Position numbers and translations under genes: made by a program. A stretch of 48,254 nt of DNA from Caldilineaceae bacterium (GTDB lineage Bacteria > Chloroflexota > Anaerolineae > Caldilineales > Caldilineaceae), in assembly GCA_026708085.1 (NCBI GenBank), contig JAPOVP010000134.1:1-48254 (forward strand). The letters are read 5' to 3'. Shown in pieces: positions 8,748 to 18,136 of this stretch. The notes below the pieces were generated by a model, which ran no database searches, was not told the origin of the DNA, and was given only the letters and a program-made list of their open reading frames with translations. Numbering within the stretch: the first letter of the stretch is position 1; each line of letters opens with the position of its first letter.

Positions 8748-9863
8748 TCACCTGTCGCGACAAAGGCAGACTTTCTCCACCGTGACTTCCTCCAGAAACG
8801 CCTCGTCAACCTGCGCGCCATGGCCCGGCCCGCCCGGCACCGTAAGGGTACTGCTGCTGGTGAGCGTAAAAGGATTGGTAACGATATCCCGTTCAAAATA
8901 GCGGTCGTTGGCACTGATATCTCCCGGCAGCGTGAAGTTTGGCAGGCTTGCCAGCGCCACACTGATGGCTCTCCCGATCCCGGTCTCTAGCATTCCCCCG
9001 TGCCAGACGGGAATTCCCGCAGACTGGCACATATCGTGTACGGCCACTGAGTCAGCCAACCCGCCAATGCGGGACGGCTTGATGTTGATTACACCGCACG
9101 CGTTCAGCTCCAGTGCCCAACGAGCATGGTCCGGGGAAACGATACTCTCGTCCAGACAGACCGGCGTTTCAATCAACTTTGCCAACTTGGCGTGGTCGAA
9201 AATGTCATCGTGGTCGAGCGGCTGCTCATTGAGCAGAAGGTCGAACTCGTCCAGCTGCCGAAGATGCTCCGCGTCTTCCAGATGATAGATGCTGTTGCCA
9301 TCCACCTGCAGCAACAGGTCGGGCCAGCGTTCGCGTACCGCTCGCGTCGGCTCTACGTCCCACCCCGGCTTGATCTTCAGCTTGACCCGTTGGTAGCCAT
9401 CCGCCACATAACCCTCTACGGTTTTCAGGAGTGCGTCAACGTCCGCATGAATCGGCACGCTTACGCCCACGGCCACCTCCTCTCGCGTGCCGCCTAGGAG
9501 GCTGGCCAGTGATCTGTTCTGCGCATGCGCAAATAGGTCCCAAACGGCAAACTCCAGCCCTGCTTTGGCCATGCGGTTCGCGCGCACTTTCTTGAAGATC
9601 CCGCCCACCTCCTCCGGCGCAGAAATATCCGCCTCCAGAAGCATCGGCCCAAGGAATTCACGCTGCATGATCAGGGTGGTGTGAAAGGTCTCCTCGTTGT
9701 ACCAGGGCCCGTCGCTGACCGGCGACTCGCCCCAGCCCGTGACCCCGTCCGCGTCCAGCCGTACGATGACAGCATCGCTCCCTTCGTGACGCCATCCGCT
9801 GGTCTCAAACGGGCGCACATACGGCATATGGATGCGACGAAGCTCAATCTGATCGATTCTCAT
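8748..9863 (-). CDS. Enolase-superfamily enzyme, o-succinylbenzoate synthase / N-acylamino acid racemase type
   Basis: This 371-residue protein is collinear with the NAAAR/OSBS branch. Visible are K161-L-K163 in the RVKLKIKPGWD strand, metal ligands D188 (QVDGN), E213 (LNEQPL) and D238 (CLDES), and the second catalytic lysine K262 in NIKPSRIGG, followed by WHGGMLETGIGRA. Members make o-succinylbenzoate for menaquinone or racemise N-acylated amino acids, and many do both. No other menaquinone gene is in the window and the neighbours are sugar-metabolism genes, so a racemase or dipeptide/muconate-type role is as likely. Start ATG 9863 has agga eight bases upstream, and the longer upstream reading frame is not expected to be translated. 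Confidence 0.82.
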   Translation of the reverse strand: MRIDQIELRRIHMPYVRPFETSGWRHEGSDAVIVRLDADGVTGWGESPVSDGPWYNEETFHTTLIMQREFLGPMLLEADISAPEEVGGIFKKVRANRMAKAGLEFAVWDLFAHAQNRSLASLLGGTREEVAVGVSVPIHADVDALLKTVEGYVADGYQRVKLKIKPGWDVEPTRAVRERWPDLLLQVDGNSIYHLEDAEHLRQLDEFDLLLNEQPLDHDDIFDHAKLAKLIETPVCLDESIVSPDHARWALELNACGVINIKPSRIGGLADSVAVHDMCQSAGIPVWHGGMLETGIGRAISVALASLPNFTLPGDISANDRYFERDIVTNPFTLTSSSTLTVPGGPGHGAQVDEAFLEEVTVEKVCLCRDR

Positions 9864-10263
9864 TGCTGGATTCCTGTTTGCTGATTCCACACCGAATGTA
9901 GGGGGAGACTCAAGGGCGCTCTGCTGGTGGGGCGGTGCAGCGGAGTGCTGCAAAAGATACCCGTTGCCGTTTTCTGCAGGAGTGCGTAGTTCAAGCTGCA
10001 GGGCCGCATTGCATTTGCGCTTGGCCTGTAAGTGCCCTGCCTTCTCGCTGATAAGTACGCGCCCTTAAGGGGGATTACATTGGCGGCTTTGCCGGCCTTT
10101 CTCAACAGGGGCGAAAGCCGGCGAAGGTCGGTTGTACAAGGGCGGGGGCCGACCGGTTCCGAATTATCTCCGGACTGAGCGCGATCGCGCCCAGTCCGGA
10201 ATCTGACGGTCGCATAAGCCGACAGGAGCACCGCCCCAATCGACCAACTCGAGGATCACATTC
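9864..10263. other. 400-bp gene-free stretch with two palindromes
   Basis: This lies between the 3' end of the Gfo/Idh gene and the start of the racemase-like gene, both on the minus strand. It contains a hairpin at 10091-10122 (gccggcctttc/gaaagccggc with one bulged base) and a longer palindrome at 10169-10200. No reading frame in it looks protein-like. Confidence 0.6.
10169..10200. terminator. 32-bp near-perfect palindrome downstream of Gfo/Idh gene
   Basis: Nine-base arms tccggactg/cagtccgga (10169-10177, 10192-10200) and an inner gcgc-gatc-gcgc (10179-10190) are separated by one A/C mismatch. It lies 64 bp past the stop codon at 10264. There is no T-tract, so it could be a transcription-end hairpin, an RNA-stability element or a dispersed palindrome. 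Confidence 0.4.
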
Positions 10264-11463
10264 TTAGGCAGCGTAGACGCAGTCCACGTGGCGCCCGGTG
10301 GCAGCCGATTCCAGGATCGCGTCACAGATTACCGCGTTGCGATAGCCGTCCACAAAGTCTGCGCCAATGGGAGCAACATCTCCATCGTTGACAATACAGT
10401 CCAGCAGGTGCGTGATCTCATGCACAAACGTATGCTCCCAGCCAATCATATGGCCCTGGGGCCACCAGTTCTCCCACCATGGGTGAAACGGCTCCGACAC
10501 CAGAACGTTGCGGAAGCCCTGGGCTTCAGCCGGTTCGTCGCCTACCCAGAAGATCTCCAGTTCGTTCAGACGCTCCAGATTGAAGACGATGCTAGCCTTC
10601 TCGGCATTAATTTCGAGGCGCTGTCCGTTCTTGCGCCCCGCGGCAAAACGGCTGGCCTCAACCGTACCGATCGCGCCGTTATCGAACTCCAATAGTGCAG
10701 TAAACGCGTCGTCGACATCGACCTTGCCCATCGTGCCATCGTCCCATGGGCGTTCATTGATAAAGGTACGGGTCATTCCCGAGACGCTCTTTATCTCGCC
10801 CACCAGATAGCGGCCCAAATCAATTATGTGAGCCCCCAGGTCCCCCAGCGCACCGCTGCCCGCTACCGACTTCTGCAGCCGCCAGATCATCGGCAGGTCG
10901 TAATGGGCCATCACCCACTCCTGCAGATAGACAGCGCGGAAATGGTAGATCTGGCCCAGCAAACCGGAATCAATCAGTTTCCGAATCTGCCGGATCGCGG
11001 GCACGAAACGGTAATTGAAGGCGACCATGTTCTTTACGCCCGCCTTCTGCACCGCTTCCACCATACTCTGCGCTTCATCGGCCGTGCGCGCCAGCGGCTT
11101 CTCACACAAAATGTGCTTGCCGCGTTCGGCCGCCAAAATGCAGGGATCCGCATGCGTATCGTTCGGCCCGCCGTTATCGAAGAGCTGGATGTCGTCGTTG
11201 TCCAGCATCGCTCGCCAGTCCGTATAATAGCCGTCGTATCCGTAGCGTCTGGCAGCCTCAGCTACGGCCTGTTCGTCGCGCCCGGCAATACCCACAAGCC
11301 TCGGCACAGCTGGCGGAGGGTACATCATGTGGGCTATATTCAACATCGCATGGCTGTGGGCTTTGCCCATAAAGGCGTAGCCCAGCATCCCGACACCGAT
11401 CTCCGGGGCATCACCTTCAGCCCGCGCCCCGGCCATCGAAGTGAATCCTGATCCTTCACTCAT
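10264..11463 (-). CDS. Gfo/Idh/MocA family NAD(P)-dependent sugar dehydrogenase
   Basis: A 399-residue two-domain oxidoreductase. The N-terminal Rossmann fold starts at IGVGMLGYAFMGKAHSHA (22-39), and the catalytic-lysine motif is CEKPLA with EKP at 121-123. The C-terminal alpha/beta domain contains MVAFNYRFVPAIRQI and GDLGAHIIDLGRYL, where the DLGxHxxDL pattern carries the usual active-site His. Such enzymes oxidise or reduce sugars, inositols or sugar derivatives. The substrate is unknown. It follows the TIM-barrel isomerase at 11535-12533 by 71 bp on the same strand, a pairing commonly seen in inositol or rare-sugar catabolism. Confidence 0.88.
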   Translation of the reverse strand: MSEGSGFTSMAGARAEGDAPEIGVGMLGYAFMGKAHSHAMLNIAHMMYPPPAVPRLVGIAGRDEQAVAEAARRYGYDGYYTDWRAMLDNDDIQLFDNGGPNDTHADPCILAAERGKHILCEKPLARTADEAQSMVEAVQKAGVKNMVAFNYRFVPAIRQIRKLIDSGLLGQIYHFRAVYLQEWVMAHYDLPMIWRLQKSVAGSGALGDLGAHIIDLGRYLVGEIKSVSGMTRTFINERPWDDGTMGKVDVDDAFTALLEFDNGAIGTVEASRFAAGRKNGQRLEINAEKASIVFNLERLNELEIFWVGDEPAEAQGFRNVLVSEPFHPWWENWWPQGHMIGWEHTFVHEITHLLDCIVNDGDVAPIGADFVDGYRNAVICDAILESAATGRHVDCVYAA

Positions 11464-11534
11464 AGGTCAGTCCCTCTCCTGTTCTTGATTTCTTGTATGA
11501 TTTGAGCAGCCGCCCGCCCTGGCTAAAGTGGCAA

Positions 11535-12533
11535 CTATTCGGCAAAGGCCGCGTCAAAGGCAATCTCCGATGGAGCAAAGTCAATCTGTCGAGTGTAGGC
11601 GCATGATTCGGTCGCGCCGTGCTCTCGGTCCATGCCCGCGTCCTCCCATTCGATCGAGAGGGGCCCGTTGTAGCCGATATCGTTCAACGCCCGCATGATC
11701 TCTTCAAAATTGATCTTGCCGCGTCCAACTGAGCGGAAATCCCAGAAGCGGCGGTGGTCGCCGAATTCAGCATGGCCCCCGAAGACGCCTGCCTCCTTCC
11801 CGCTGTCCGCCCAGCCAACATCCTTCATGTGCACGTGAAAGATGCGATCAGCAAACCTGCGGATGAAACCGACGTAATCCACCCCTTGGTAACCGAAGTG
11901 ACTGGGATCGTAGTTGAATCCGAACGCCTCGTGGCCGTTCAAGGCGTCAATGGCATTCTGGGCACTGTGGATGTCGAAAGCAATTTCGGTCGGATGAACC
12001 TCCAATCCGAACTTCACCCCGTTCTCGCTGAAGACATCCAGTATCGGCGTCCACAGTTCAGCAAAAAGCGCTAGGCCCTTCTCCAGGAAGTCGGGCGGGT
12101 TGGGAGGGAACGAGTAGACCAGGTGCCAGATCGGTGATCCCGTAAAACCGGGCACAACCTTCACACCAAACTTGGCCGCTGCGCGCGCAGTGTTCTTCAT
12201 CTCCTCTGCAGCGCGGGCGCGAACGCCGTCTTCAGTACCGTCGCCCCAGAGGCGCGGAGGAAGAATGCTCTCGTGGCGCTCGTCGATGCGGTCTGCGACC
12301 GCCTGTCCAACCAAGTGGTTGCTGATGGCAAAACACTGCAGACCATGCTTGTTCAGCGTGTCCCAGCGCCCTTGGACATAGCTGTCATCCTCCAGGGCCT
12401 TGTCCACCTCAAAATGGTCGCCCCAACAGGCAAGCTCCAGACCATCATAACCGAATGACTTCGCTTTTTCGCAGATGGTTTCGAACGGCAAGTCCGCCCA
12501 CTGACCTGTGAAGAGCGTTACTGGTCGCGGCAT
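11535..12533 (-). CDS. Sugar phosphate isomerase/epimerase family protein (xylose-isomerase-like TIM barrel)
   Basis: This 332-residue AP-endonuclease-2/xylose-isomerase-like barrel opens with a characteristic [16 protein letters not shown] segment. Likely metal ligands are E178 (GLEVHP), D209 (NYDPSH) with H212, H235 (FHVHMKD) and E295 (SIEWED). The family isomerises or epimerises small sugars, keto-sugars and inosose. Start ATG 12533 is supported by ggagg five bases upstream. It is the first gene of a two-gene minus-strand unit with the Gfo/Idh dehydrogenase. Substrate unknown. Confidence 0.86.
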   Translation of the reverse strand: MPRPVTLFTGQWADLPFETICEKAKSFGYDGLELACWGDHFEVDKALEDDSYVQGRWDTLNKHGLQCFAISNHLVGQAVADRIDERHESILPPRLWGDGTEDGVRARAAEEMKNTARAAAKFGVKVVPGFTGSPIWHLVYSFPPNPPDFLEKGLALFAELWTPILDVFSENGVKFGLEVHPTEIAFDIHSAQNAIDALNGHEAFGFNYDPSHFGYQGVDYVGFIRRFADRIFHVHMKDVGWADSGKEAGVFGGHAEFGDHRRFWDFRSVGRGKINFEEIMRALNDIGYNGPLSIEWEDAGMDREHGATESCAYTRQIDFAPSEIAFDAAFAE

Positions 12534-13141
12534 GAATTCCTCCTTAATGTCGTTGAGTCAGTTGGATTCTCAGTTTGGAAATCTAGAGTAGAAGAATAGC
12601 GGCTCGTACGCGGTTTCCTTGCACCCATTTATGGGATTGAGGGAAAGTCTGAGTTCGACTCTGAATCACGAAATGGGTCGGTCGATAATGACCCTCAAGA
12701 TCACAATTTGTGCTTTGCAAGCACAAGAACGCCACCGGCAAGAGGCTGCCACAGACCGACCGCGACTGCGCTTGCAGACAGATTTCAGAGACGCGCCTAC
12801 TATACAACCATCACTCCGATATGCCAACCCAAGACCCAAGTGGGTGACACCCCTATCTGTCTGAAATAATCTGCTGTCCGCCTGAGTGCTCGGTGAGTTT
12901 GCTGGAATCCTGGGTCCGCATTGGCGACCCGATTCGCCCAAAACTGCGGCGCGTACCATCGCCGGCGACTTGGAAACTCGTTCCACCATCGAATCGGCTT
13001 TGCCTCGCAGAACAGCTAAAGGCAAGCTCTTCTGAACGCGGCGCCCGACCGCTCCTGTGTCAGAGTCCGGCCTCAGCCAAGTTATCGGTTTTTGGGGGAC
13101 AAAAGGGGACCGAACCGAATTCGGAATCACTGAGTCACAAC
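12534..13141. other. 608-bp gene-free stretch
   Basis: This should contain the promoter of the isomerase-dehydrogenase unit (minus strand, near 12540-12600). I see no clear -35/-10 pair. The only structure is a 7-bp hairpin at 13129-13146 (actgagt/actcagt) that spans the stop codon of the LysM gene, preceded by a ccgaattcgg palindrome at 13114-13123. Overlapping open frames here lack protein-like composition. Confidence 0.5.
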
Positions 13142-14227
13142 TCAGTTTCCGCCACCAAACCACTCGAAACCGCGTACGTCTCCTGGTTGGCTCGCTGCCT
13201 CGAGACTCAACTCTCCTTCCTGTCCCGCCATGACCCGCACAATCGAAGTCTGCCACCTGTAAGTGACGTCTCGATCGGGGGGCGGCGCCCACTGGCTCGG
13301 CAACCGGTAGCTGGTGGCCTTCGTCCAAACGGGGGGCGGCAATTCGAATAACCCCTCCAACGGCCAAATGTAGAGGACGTACCACTCATTCTCTTCCAAT
13401 AGCCCGCCGCTCAACCAGCGAAACAACACATCCTCGGATTGGGGAATCCTTTCGCCGTCTTCCGGCCCCAGCAGCTGCAGCGGCATGTACATCTGACCCG
13501 AATCCGTCTCTCGCTGCGAGGGAGCTGTTCCCTCCACCGCCAGAATGTTGGAGGGCACGCCTGAGACTGGCAGCTGCAACACCTGCTCAGGTCTGATCAG
13601 ATCGTCCGGCCCGATATCATTTGCCTCCTGAATGGCCGCAACTGTCGTTCCGAAGCGAACGGCGATCGAAATTACCGTATCGCCTTGTCTGACCACGTAT
13701 CTGAATACCGTGGAAATCGTCGGCGCGCCATTGCCTCCATCCTCGGAGATCGATGCCGCGACCGGAATGAGCAATTCATCACCCGCCCTGATTAGCGTTC
13801 CGCTTAGATTGTTGGCAGCCTGGATCTCCTCTACTGTCACCCCGTAGCGTCCGGCGATTCCAAGCAAGGTTTCCCCTGACTGCACCGTGTGGCGGCCAAC
13901 AGAGATTCCGGACTCCTGAACGTCCGGGTCGGTCGTTGGCTGGGCATCGACAGGCTCCAGTGAGGTCGGGCTGGATTCGGTCTGGGCTCCGTTCGTCCTC
14001 TGGAAATTCACGCCAAGACTGCCGAACTGCCACCAGCCGATCACGATCGCCAGCAAAGTGAGCGCCAGCACTGCATCGCGTACATTTAGGCGCGCGGGCC
14101 TTGTCCTGGGAGTCCCGGTCAGTTCATGACCGCAGAAGTAACAGGTCTCAGCGTTCTGGGCAACCCGTGAACCACAACTGGGACACCGTCGGCCCGCCGG
14201 AATCGTGGAGCGTACGACCTCAGACAT
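13142..14227 (-). CDS. Zinc-ribbon membrane protein with two LysM domains
   Basis: The 361-residue protein begins with a cytoplasmic zinc ribbon (C15-PS-C18 and C29-YF-C32), has one transmembrane helix at about 49-67, then a Ser/Thr/Pro linker and two LysM repeats. The repeats run about 113-156 (HTVQSGETLLGIAGRYGV) and 176-220 (YVVRQGDTVISIAVRFGT). The C-terminal third (about 245-361), with a DVLFRWLSGG segment, resembles extracellular beta-sandwich modules. LysM domains bind peptidoglycan or other N-acetylglucosamine polymers, so the protein probably anchors to or senses the cell envelope. The zinc-ribbon/TM/LysM arrangement is seen in Chloroflexota, but no function is established. No obvious ribosome-binding site precedes ATG 14227. 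Confidence 0.8.
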   Translation of the reverse strand: MSEVVRSTIPAGRRCPSCGSRVAQNAETCYFCGHELTGTPRTRPARLNVRDAVLALTLLAIVIGWWQFGSLGVNFQRTNGAQTESSPTSLEPVDAQPTTDPDVQESGISVGRHTVQSGETLLGIAGRYGVTVEEIQAANNLSGTLIRAGDELLIPVAASISEDGGNGAPTISTVFRYVVRQGDTVISIAVRFGTTVAAIQEANDIGPDDLIRPEQVLQLPVSGVPSNILAVEGTAPSQRETDSGQMYMPLQLLGPEDGERIPQSEDVLFRWLSGGLLEENEWYVLYIWPLEGLFELPPPVWTKATSYRLPSQWAPPPDRDVTYRWQTSIVRVMAGQEGELSLEAASQPGDVRGFEWFGGGN

Positions 14228-14362
14228 GCAAAAGGTTTGGGAATAGGATACAGTTATGATGGATGAGCGCAGTATAGCACGGGCTCAATGCCCGAATGAA
14301 CAGCCCAACTCCGGCAACCCCGGCAACGATCGGCAAGCGTCCGCCTTTGCCTCAGAGAATTC

Positions 14363-15388
14363 CTACTCTGGCGAAAACACGATCTTCACGCCTTCTCGGC
14401 CCTCGAACAGGTCAAAGGCTTCTTGCCACGCTTCCAACGGCAGCCGGTGGCTGATCAACGGTGCTGTCCGAAGCTGTCCGGTCTGCAGCAGAGCCAGGGT
14501 CTTGCGCCAGGAACTGGCTACCGTGGCGAAGGTGCCCTGTACCTGCACCTCCTTGACGCAAACCTGCTCAAGGTCCCACATCACCGGCTTGCCGAAAAGA
14601 CCCACCTGCACATAGCGCCCTCTGTGTCGCACCAGATCAAGGGCCGTCTGCGCGCCGGGCCCTGCACCTGAACATTCAAAGGCGATATCCGCACCGAGAC
14701 CATCGTTGCGCTCTATCACAAACTTGTGGAGGTCATCTTTGCCCGCTATCAAGCTCTCGTCCGCCCCGAGCTGCCGCGCCAGTTCGAGTCGCGCTTCGTC
14801 CGTTTCCGTACCAATCACTACCGCCTGCGCACCGGCCGCCTTTACCACCTGCAGCATCATCAGACCGATGGCGCCCGGGCCCGTGATCACCGCCAGGTCA
14901 CCCGGTTCAACCCTCGAGTTTTCCAGCGCATGGACGCAGCAGGCCATCGGCTCGGTCAACGCACCCGTCCATTCGTCCACACCTTCAGGCAAAAGATGCA
15001 CCGATCGTTCCTTCACAAGCACGTAGCGCGCAAACGCCCCGTTTACACCGCTTCCAATCGACGCCCGCTTCGAGCAATGATACGGCATCCCTCCACGGCA
15101 AAAGGGGCATGTTCCACACAGCGTGAAGTTGGGTTCGCTGGTCACCGAATTCCCAGTTCGAAATCGGGAGTCGCCGCTGCCAACGTCAACGATCTTTCCC
15201 GCGACTTCGTGGCCGAGGATCACCGGTGGCCGACACGGGTACTCGTCGTGATAGATATGTACGTCAGTCCCGCAAAGCCCGGCAGCCGTCACTTCGATAA
15301 CGACATGGCCCGGGATTACCGTCGGCTCGGGAGCGTCCAGCAGACCCACCTGGCCCGCGCCAGGTCTTAGTTTGGCTACACCTTTCAT
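14363..15388 (-). CDS. Zinc-dependent medium-chain alcohol/polyol dehydrogenase
   Basis: A 341-residue MDR-family dehydrogenase. The catalytic zinc ligands are C39 (GLCGTD), H60 and E61 (GHEVAG) with E146 (TEPMACC). The structural zinc lobe has C91, C94, C97 and C105. The NAD(P)-binding motif is GPGAIG (170-175). It resembles sorbitol, threonine and galactitol dehydrogenases, which oxidise secondary hydroxyls of polyols or hydroxy-amino acids. A specific substrate cannot be assigned. Start ATG 15388 has an upstream aggag. It lies between the LysM protein and the phytanoyl-CoA-dioxygenase-like gene, all on the minus strand but separated by more than 100 bp. Confidence 0.88.
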   Translation of the reverse strand: MKGVAKLRPGAGQVGLLDAPEPTVIPGHVVIEVTAAGLCGTDVHIYHDEYPCRPPVILGHEVAGKIVDVGSGDSRFRTGNSVTSEPNFTLCGTCPFCRGGMPYHCSKRASIGSGVNGAFARYVLVKERSVHLLPEGVDEWTGALTEPMACCVHALENSRVEPGDLAVITGPGAIGLMMLQVVKAAGAQAVVIGTETDEARLELARQLGADESLIAGKDDLHKFVIERNDGLGADIAFECSGAGPGAQTALDLVRHRGRYVQVGLFGKPVMWDLEQVCVKEVQVQGTFATVASSWRKTLALLQTGQLRTAPLISHRLPLEAWQEAFDLFEGREGVKIVFSPE

Positions 15389-15510
15389 TCAGACCTGCTC
15401 CTGAGTATCTCTTCGATTCACCCAACAACGCCCACCTGCTGCCCTCAGTCCGTGGATGGTATAAGTCACACAATGCCTCCGGCCCGGAAAAGGAGGGCGC
15501 AGCGCAAACG

Positions 15511-16314
15511 TCAATCGCGGGCAGAGTAGATAACTGGATTCAAATGGGTGTCGATTATTTCACCTAACTGGGCGCCAGGCAGCCAGCGCTCCCAATCTCT
15601 TTGCTGACTCCCGTTCTTCGGCGGTGCAACCCGCATCCCGTCCTCCATATAGATGATGGTCATGACCGCGCGCATCTGGTCGCTTTGATTCGGCCCCGCC
15701 CTGTGAAAAGTCCAGCCGGAATGAAAGCTGACCTCCCCAACTGCAAATGGAGAAACGGATTTCGGGTAATCGTGCAAAGTACGTCCGATCTTCTGTTCAC
15801 TCTCGTCACTGATTGAAAGGTCCCTGTTCTTCAGCAAATTGTGGCTCCCAATGCAGAACGAAAGAGGTCCCATCTCCAACGGGACTGCCTGAAGGGGAAT
15901 CCAGGCGGTGACAGTATTGTCGTTTGACAGAGGCCAGTAAAACTGGTCGACATGCCAGGGGGTGAAGCCGCCTCCCGGCTCCTTGTACAAGGCCTGATCG
16001 TGATACATCCTCACGCCGCCAACGCCCATCAACTCGGCCGCAATCTTGCCCAGACGGCGACAGAGGACAAACGCTTTCACTTTTTCGCTGTGTTCCCACA
16101 GATTGGGGATCTGTAGGAACGCCTTGCCGTAAGTGTTTCGTTCTGACAGAGGAAGGGCCTGACGGTTCAAATCATGGACCAGGCGTGTGAATTCTTCCCC
16201 GTATTCGGTCAGCACCGCCTGCGATAGTACATTGGGTATCTTTACAAAACCGTCGCGACGGTATGCGGCGATCTGTTCGTCGGCGAGCGGATAGTCGATA
16301 CTCAATTCGTCCAT
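15511..16314 (-). CDS. Phytanoyl-CoA dioxygenase (PhyH) family protein
   Basis: This 267-residue Fe(II)/2-oxoglutarate-dependent oxygenase has the 2-His-1-carboxylate triad H121-V-D123 (PWHVDQFYW) and H204 (FHRAGPNQ), with R215 positioned to bind 2-oxoglutarate. Family members hydroxylate diverse small molecules, and bacterial ones often act in secondary or osmolyte metabolism. The true substrate is unknown. ATG 16314 starts the conserved region; a longer frame upstream begins with an Arg-rich stretch unlike the family. The ribosome-binding site is weak (ggaag). Confidence 0.85.
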   Translation of the reverse strand: MDELSIDYPLADEQIAAYRRDGFVKIPNVLSQAVLTEYGEEFTRLVHDLNRQALPLSERNTYGKAFLQIPNLWEHSEKVKAFVLCRRLGKIAAELMGVGGVRMYHDQALYKEPGGGFTPWHVDQFYWPLSNDNTVTAWIPLQAVPLEMGPLSFCIGSHNLLKNRDLSISDESEQKIGRTLHDYPKSVSPFAVGEVSFHSGWTFHRAGPNQSDQMRAVMTIIYMEDGMRVAPPKNGSQQRDWERWLPGAQLGEIIDTHLNPVIYSARD

Positions 16315-16662
16315 GTCTTGTTGCTTCCGCAGACTACGGTGTCGATGGATCTGTCGTGCTACAATGGGCACAGGGCGCCGCGTCAAGCGTCGGCATAGGA
16401 ATGAACACAAGGGGAAAAGATCCGCTCTACGCGAGCCAGTACAACCAATTGAATTATACCTGAAGCGTTGCTAAAGGGCATCCCCCCAAAATTCAATGCT
16501 GCTTTCGATTGCCAAAACGTATATAATCGGCCTGAGGCCCAGCCAATTTTGAGTCTCAGTGGAATAGGAGTCCGCGGCGACCAACACGTTCCGACTCCGA
16601 TTCTCTGACTGTTGTCTGGAATACTGATCTTGGGCCACTCAGCAAGCTTCACCCGTTGAACA
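16315..16662. promoter_or_regulatory. Divergent intergenic region with -10-like elements on both strands
   Basis: These 348 bp separate the divergent PhyH-like and folKP genes. TATAAT occurs on the minus strand at 16453-16458 (toward the PhyH gene, 139 bp from its start) and on the plus strand at 16522-16527 (toward folKP). Neither has a good -35 box at 16-18 bp, so these are weak promoter candidates. Confidence 0.3.
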
Positions 16663-18117
16663 ATGTCCCACACAGCCTTTATTGCCTTGGGCAGCAACAT
16701 CGGAAACCGTGCCGCCTATCTTCACGCTGCGTTGAATGAAATGTCGTCGTATCTGAACGTCTTCGAGACGTCGCATCTCTACGAAACCATCCCAATGCTG
16801 GTGACCGATCAGCCCCTCTTCCTCAACGCGGTCTGCAGTGTCTCCACAAACCTTTCCCCCACAGAGCTTCTTCAAGCTGTCAAGAAGACCGAAGTAGCTC
16901 TCGGAAGAACGCAGTCAATCCGCTATGGACCGCGCGTCATCGATCTTGATATCCTGTTCTATGACGACGCAGTCATCGATACGCCCGAGTTAAAGATTCC
17001 CCACGTCCTTATGCCCGACCGAGACTTTGTGCTGGCCCCCCTATTGGACCTGGACAGGGAACTGCTTCATCCTCTCCTGGAAGTGACTGTTCAGGAGCTC
17101 TGGCTGAGGCTGCAAAAGCCGGTCCCGCCCCGCGTAATGCCGGTCGGTGAAATGATCTGGCACTGGGGCCAAGGCACCCGGGTGATGGGCATACTCAACA
17201 TGACGCCGGACTCCTTTTCAGGCGACGGACTTGGCAAGGCGCCTGAACCGTTGGCGGCAGCACTGGTGCAAGCGAGCCGGTTTGCAGCCGCAGGAGCCGA
17301 CATCCTGGATATAGGCGGCTATTCCACTCGCCCCGGGCACGTCTACTTGACTGTCGAGGAGGAAATTGCCCGGGTAGTTCCAGTGATCACCGCGCTGCGC
17401 GATGTCCTGGACGTGCCCCTGTCGGTCGATACCTTTCGCGTCGAGGTCGCGGAGGCCGCACTCGACGCCGGCGCCGTCTGGCTGAACGACGTGTCAGGTC
17501 TGCGTACACGCAATCAAACTGCCGAATCAGGCGCAGTGGAGGGTGAGAGGGCCTCGCAATCTTCGTCCTTGGGGTCTTCGGCTTCCGACGGCATGGCCGC
17601 GCTGTCGTCTCGACGCTGCGTTCCACTTGTGCTCATGGACAACCGTGCACCCCTCCCCACCGGCCCACCGTCAGGGCACCCGCAAGTCGACCCACCTCCC
17701 GCGCCTTCAGAACCGTCGGATGACATAGTGGCGGATGTGCGCTATGAACTATCCGCGGCTCTTGAACTGGCTCGACTCGAAGGTGTTCCACGCTGGCACC
17801 GCATCATCGACCCGGGCATCGGATTCGGAAAGACGCCCGCGGAACATGCCGCCCTCATCTCTCGCCTGGATGAGTTCCAGGAACTGGGCTATCCACTTCT
17901 TTTCGGCTGTTCACGCAAGGGCTTTCTGGGCAAAATGGCAGGTGGCGTCCCGGTGGAAGACAGGCTGCCTGCCACGATTGCGGCCAATACATTGGCCGTG
18001 GAGCGCGGCGCGCAGATCGTGCGCGTCCATGACGTCCGCGAAAACCTTCAGGCGATGCGGGTCGTCGACGCAATTCTGACAGGTTCATCCACCCGGCGGT
18101 CACCTTCGATTTCATGA
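16663..18117 (+). CDS. Bifunctional HPPK-dihydropteroate synthase (FolK-FolP fusion)
   Basis: This 484-residue fusion catalyses two consecutive folate steps. Residues 1-150 are 6-hydroxymethyl-7,8-dihydropterin pyrophosphokinase (ALGSNIGNR; metal-binding D94 and D96 in RVIDLDILFYDD; VLMPDRDFVLAPL). Residues 165-484 are dihydropteroate synthase (MGILNMTPDSFSGDG, DIGGYSTRPG, SVDTFR, NDVSG at 275-279, DPGIGFGK at 383-390, FGCSRKGFLG). The synthase domain carries an unusual Ser-rich insertion after NDVSG (about 281-318). A Pro-rich linker (about 329-356) replaces the usual MHMRGTP-type loop. The gene heads a plus-strand run with the siroheme genes, 19 bp downstream. No folB or folE is present nearby. 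No clear ribosome-binding site precedes ATG 16663. Confidence 0.9.
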   Translation: MSHTAFIALGSNIGNRAAYLHAALNEMSSYLNVFETSHLYETIPMLVTDQPLFLNAVCSVSTNLSPTELLQAVKKTEVALGRTQSIRYGPRVIDLDILFYDDAVIDTPELKIPHVLMPDRDFVLAPLLDLDRELLHPLLEVTVQELWLRLQKPVPPRVMPVGEMIWHWGQGTRVMGILNMTPDSFSGDGLGKAPEPLAAALVQASRFAAAGADILDIGGYSTRPGHVYLTVEEEIARVVPVITALRDVLDVPLSVDTFRVEVAEAALDAGAVWLNDVSGLRTRNQTAESGAVEGERASQSSSLGSSASDGMAALSSRRCVPLVLMDNRAPLPTGPPSGHPQVDPPPAPSEPSDDIVADVRYELSAALELARLEGVPRWHRIIDPGIGFGKTPAEHAALISRLDEFQELGYPLLFGCSRKGFLGKMAGGVPVEDRLPATIAANTLAVERGAQIVRVHDVRENLQAMRVVDAILTGSSTRRSPSIS

Positions 18118-18136
18118 AGAAAGGAGTGGCATCACC

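Noticed and set aside
12666..13385. A 239-codon minus-strand frame spanning the gap beside the LysM gene
   Set aside because: It overlaps the 3' end of the LysM gene in another frame, is Arg/Ser-rich and has no recognisable domain.
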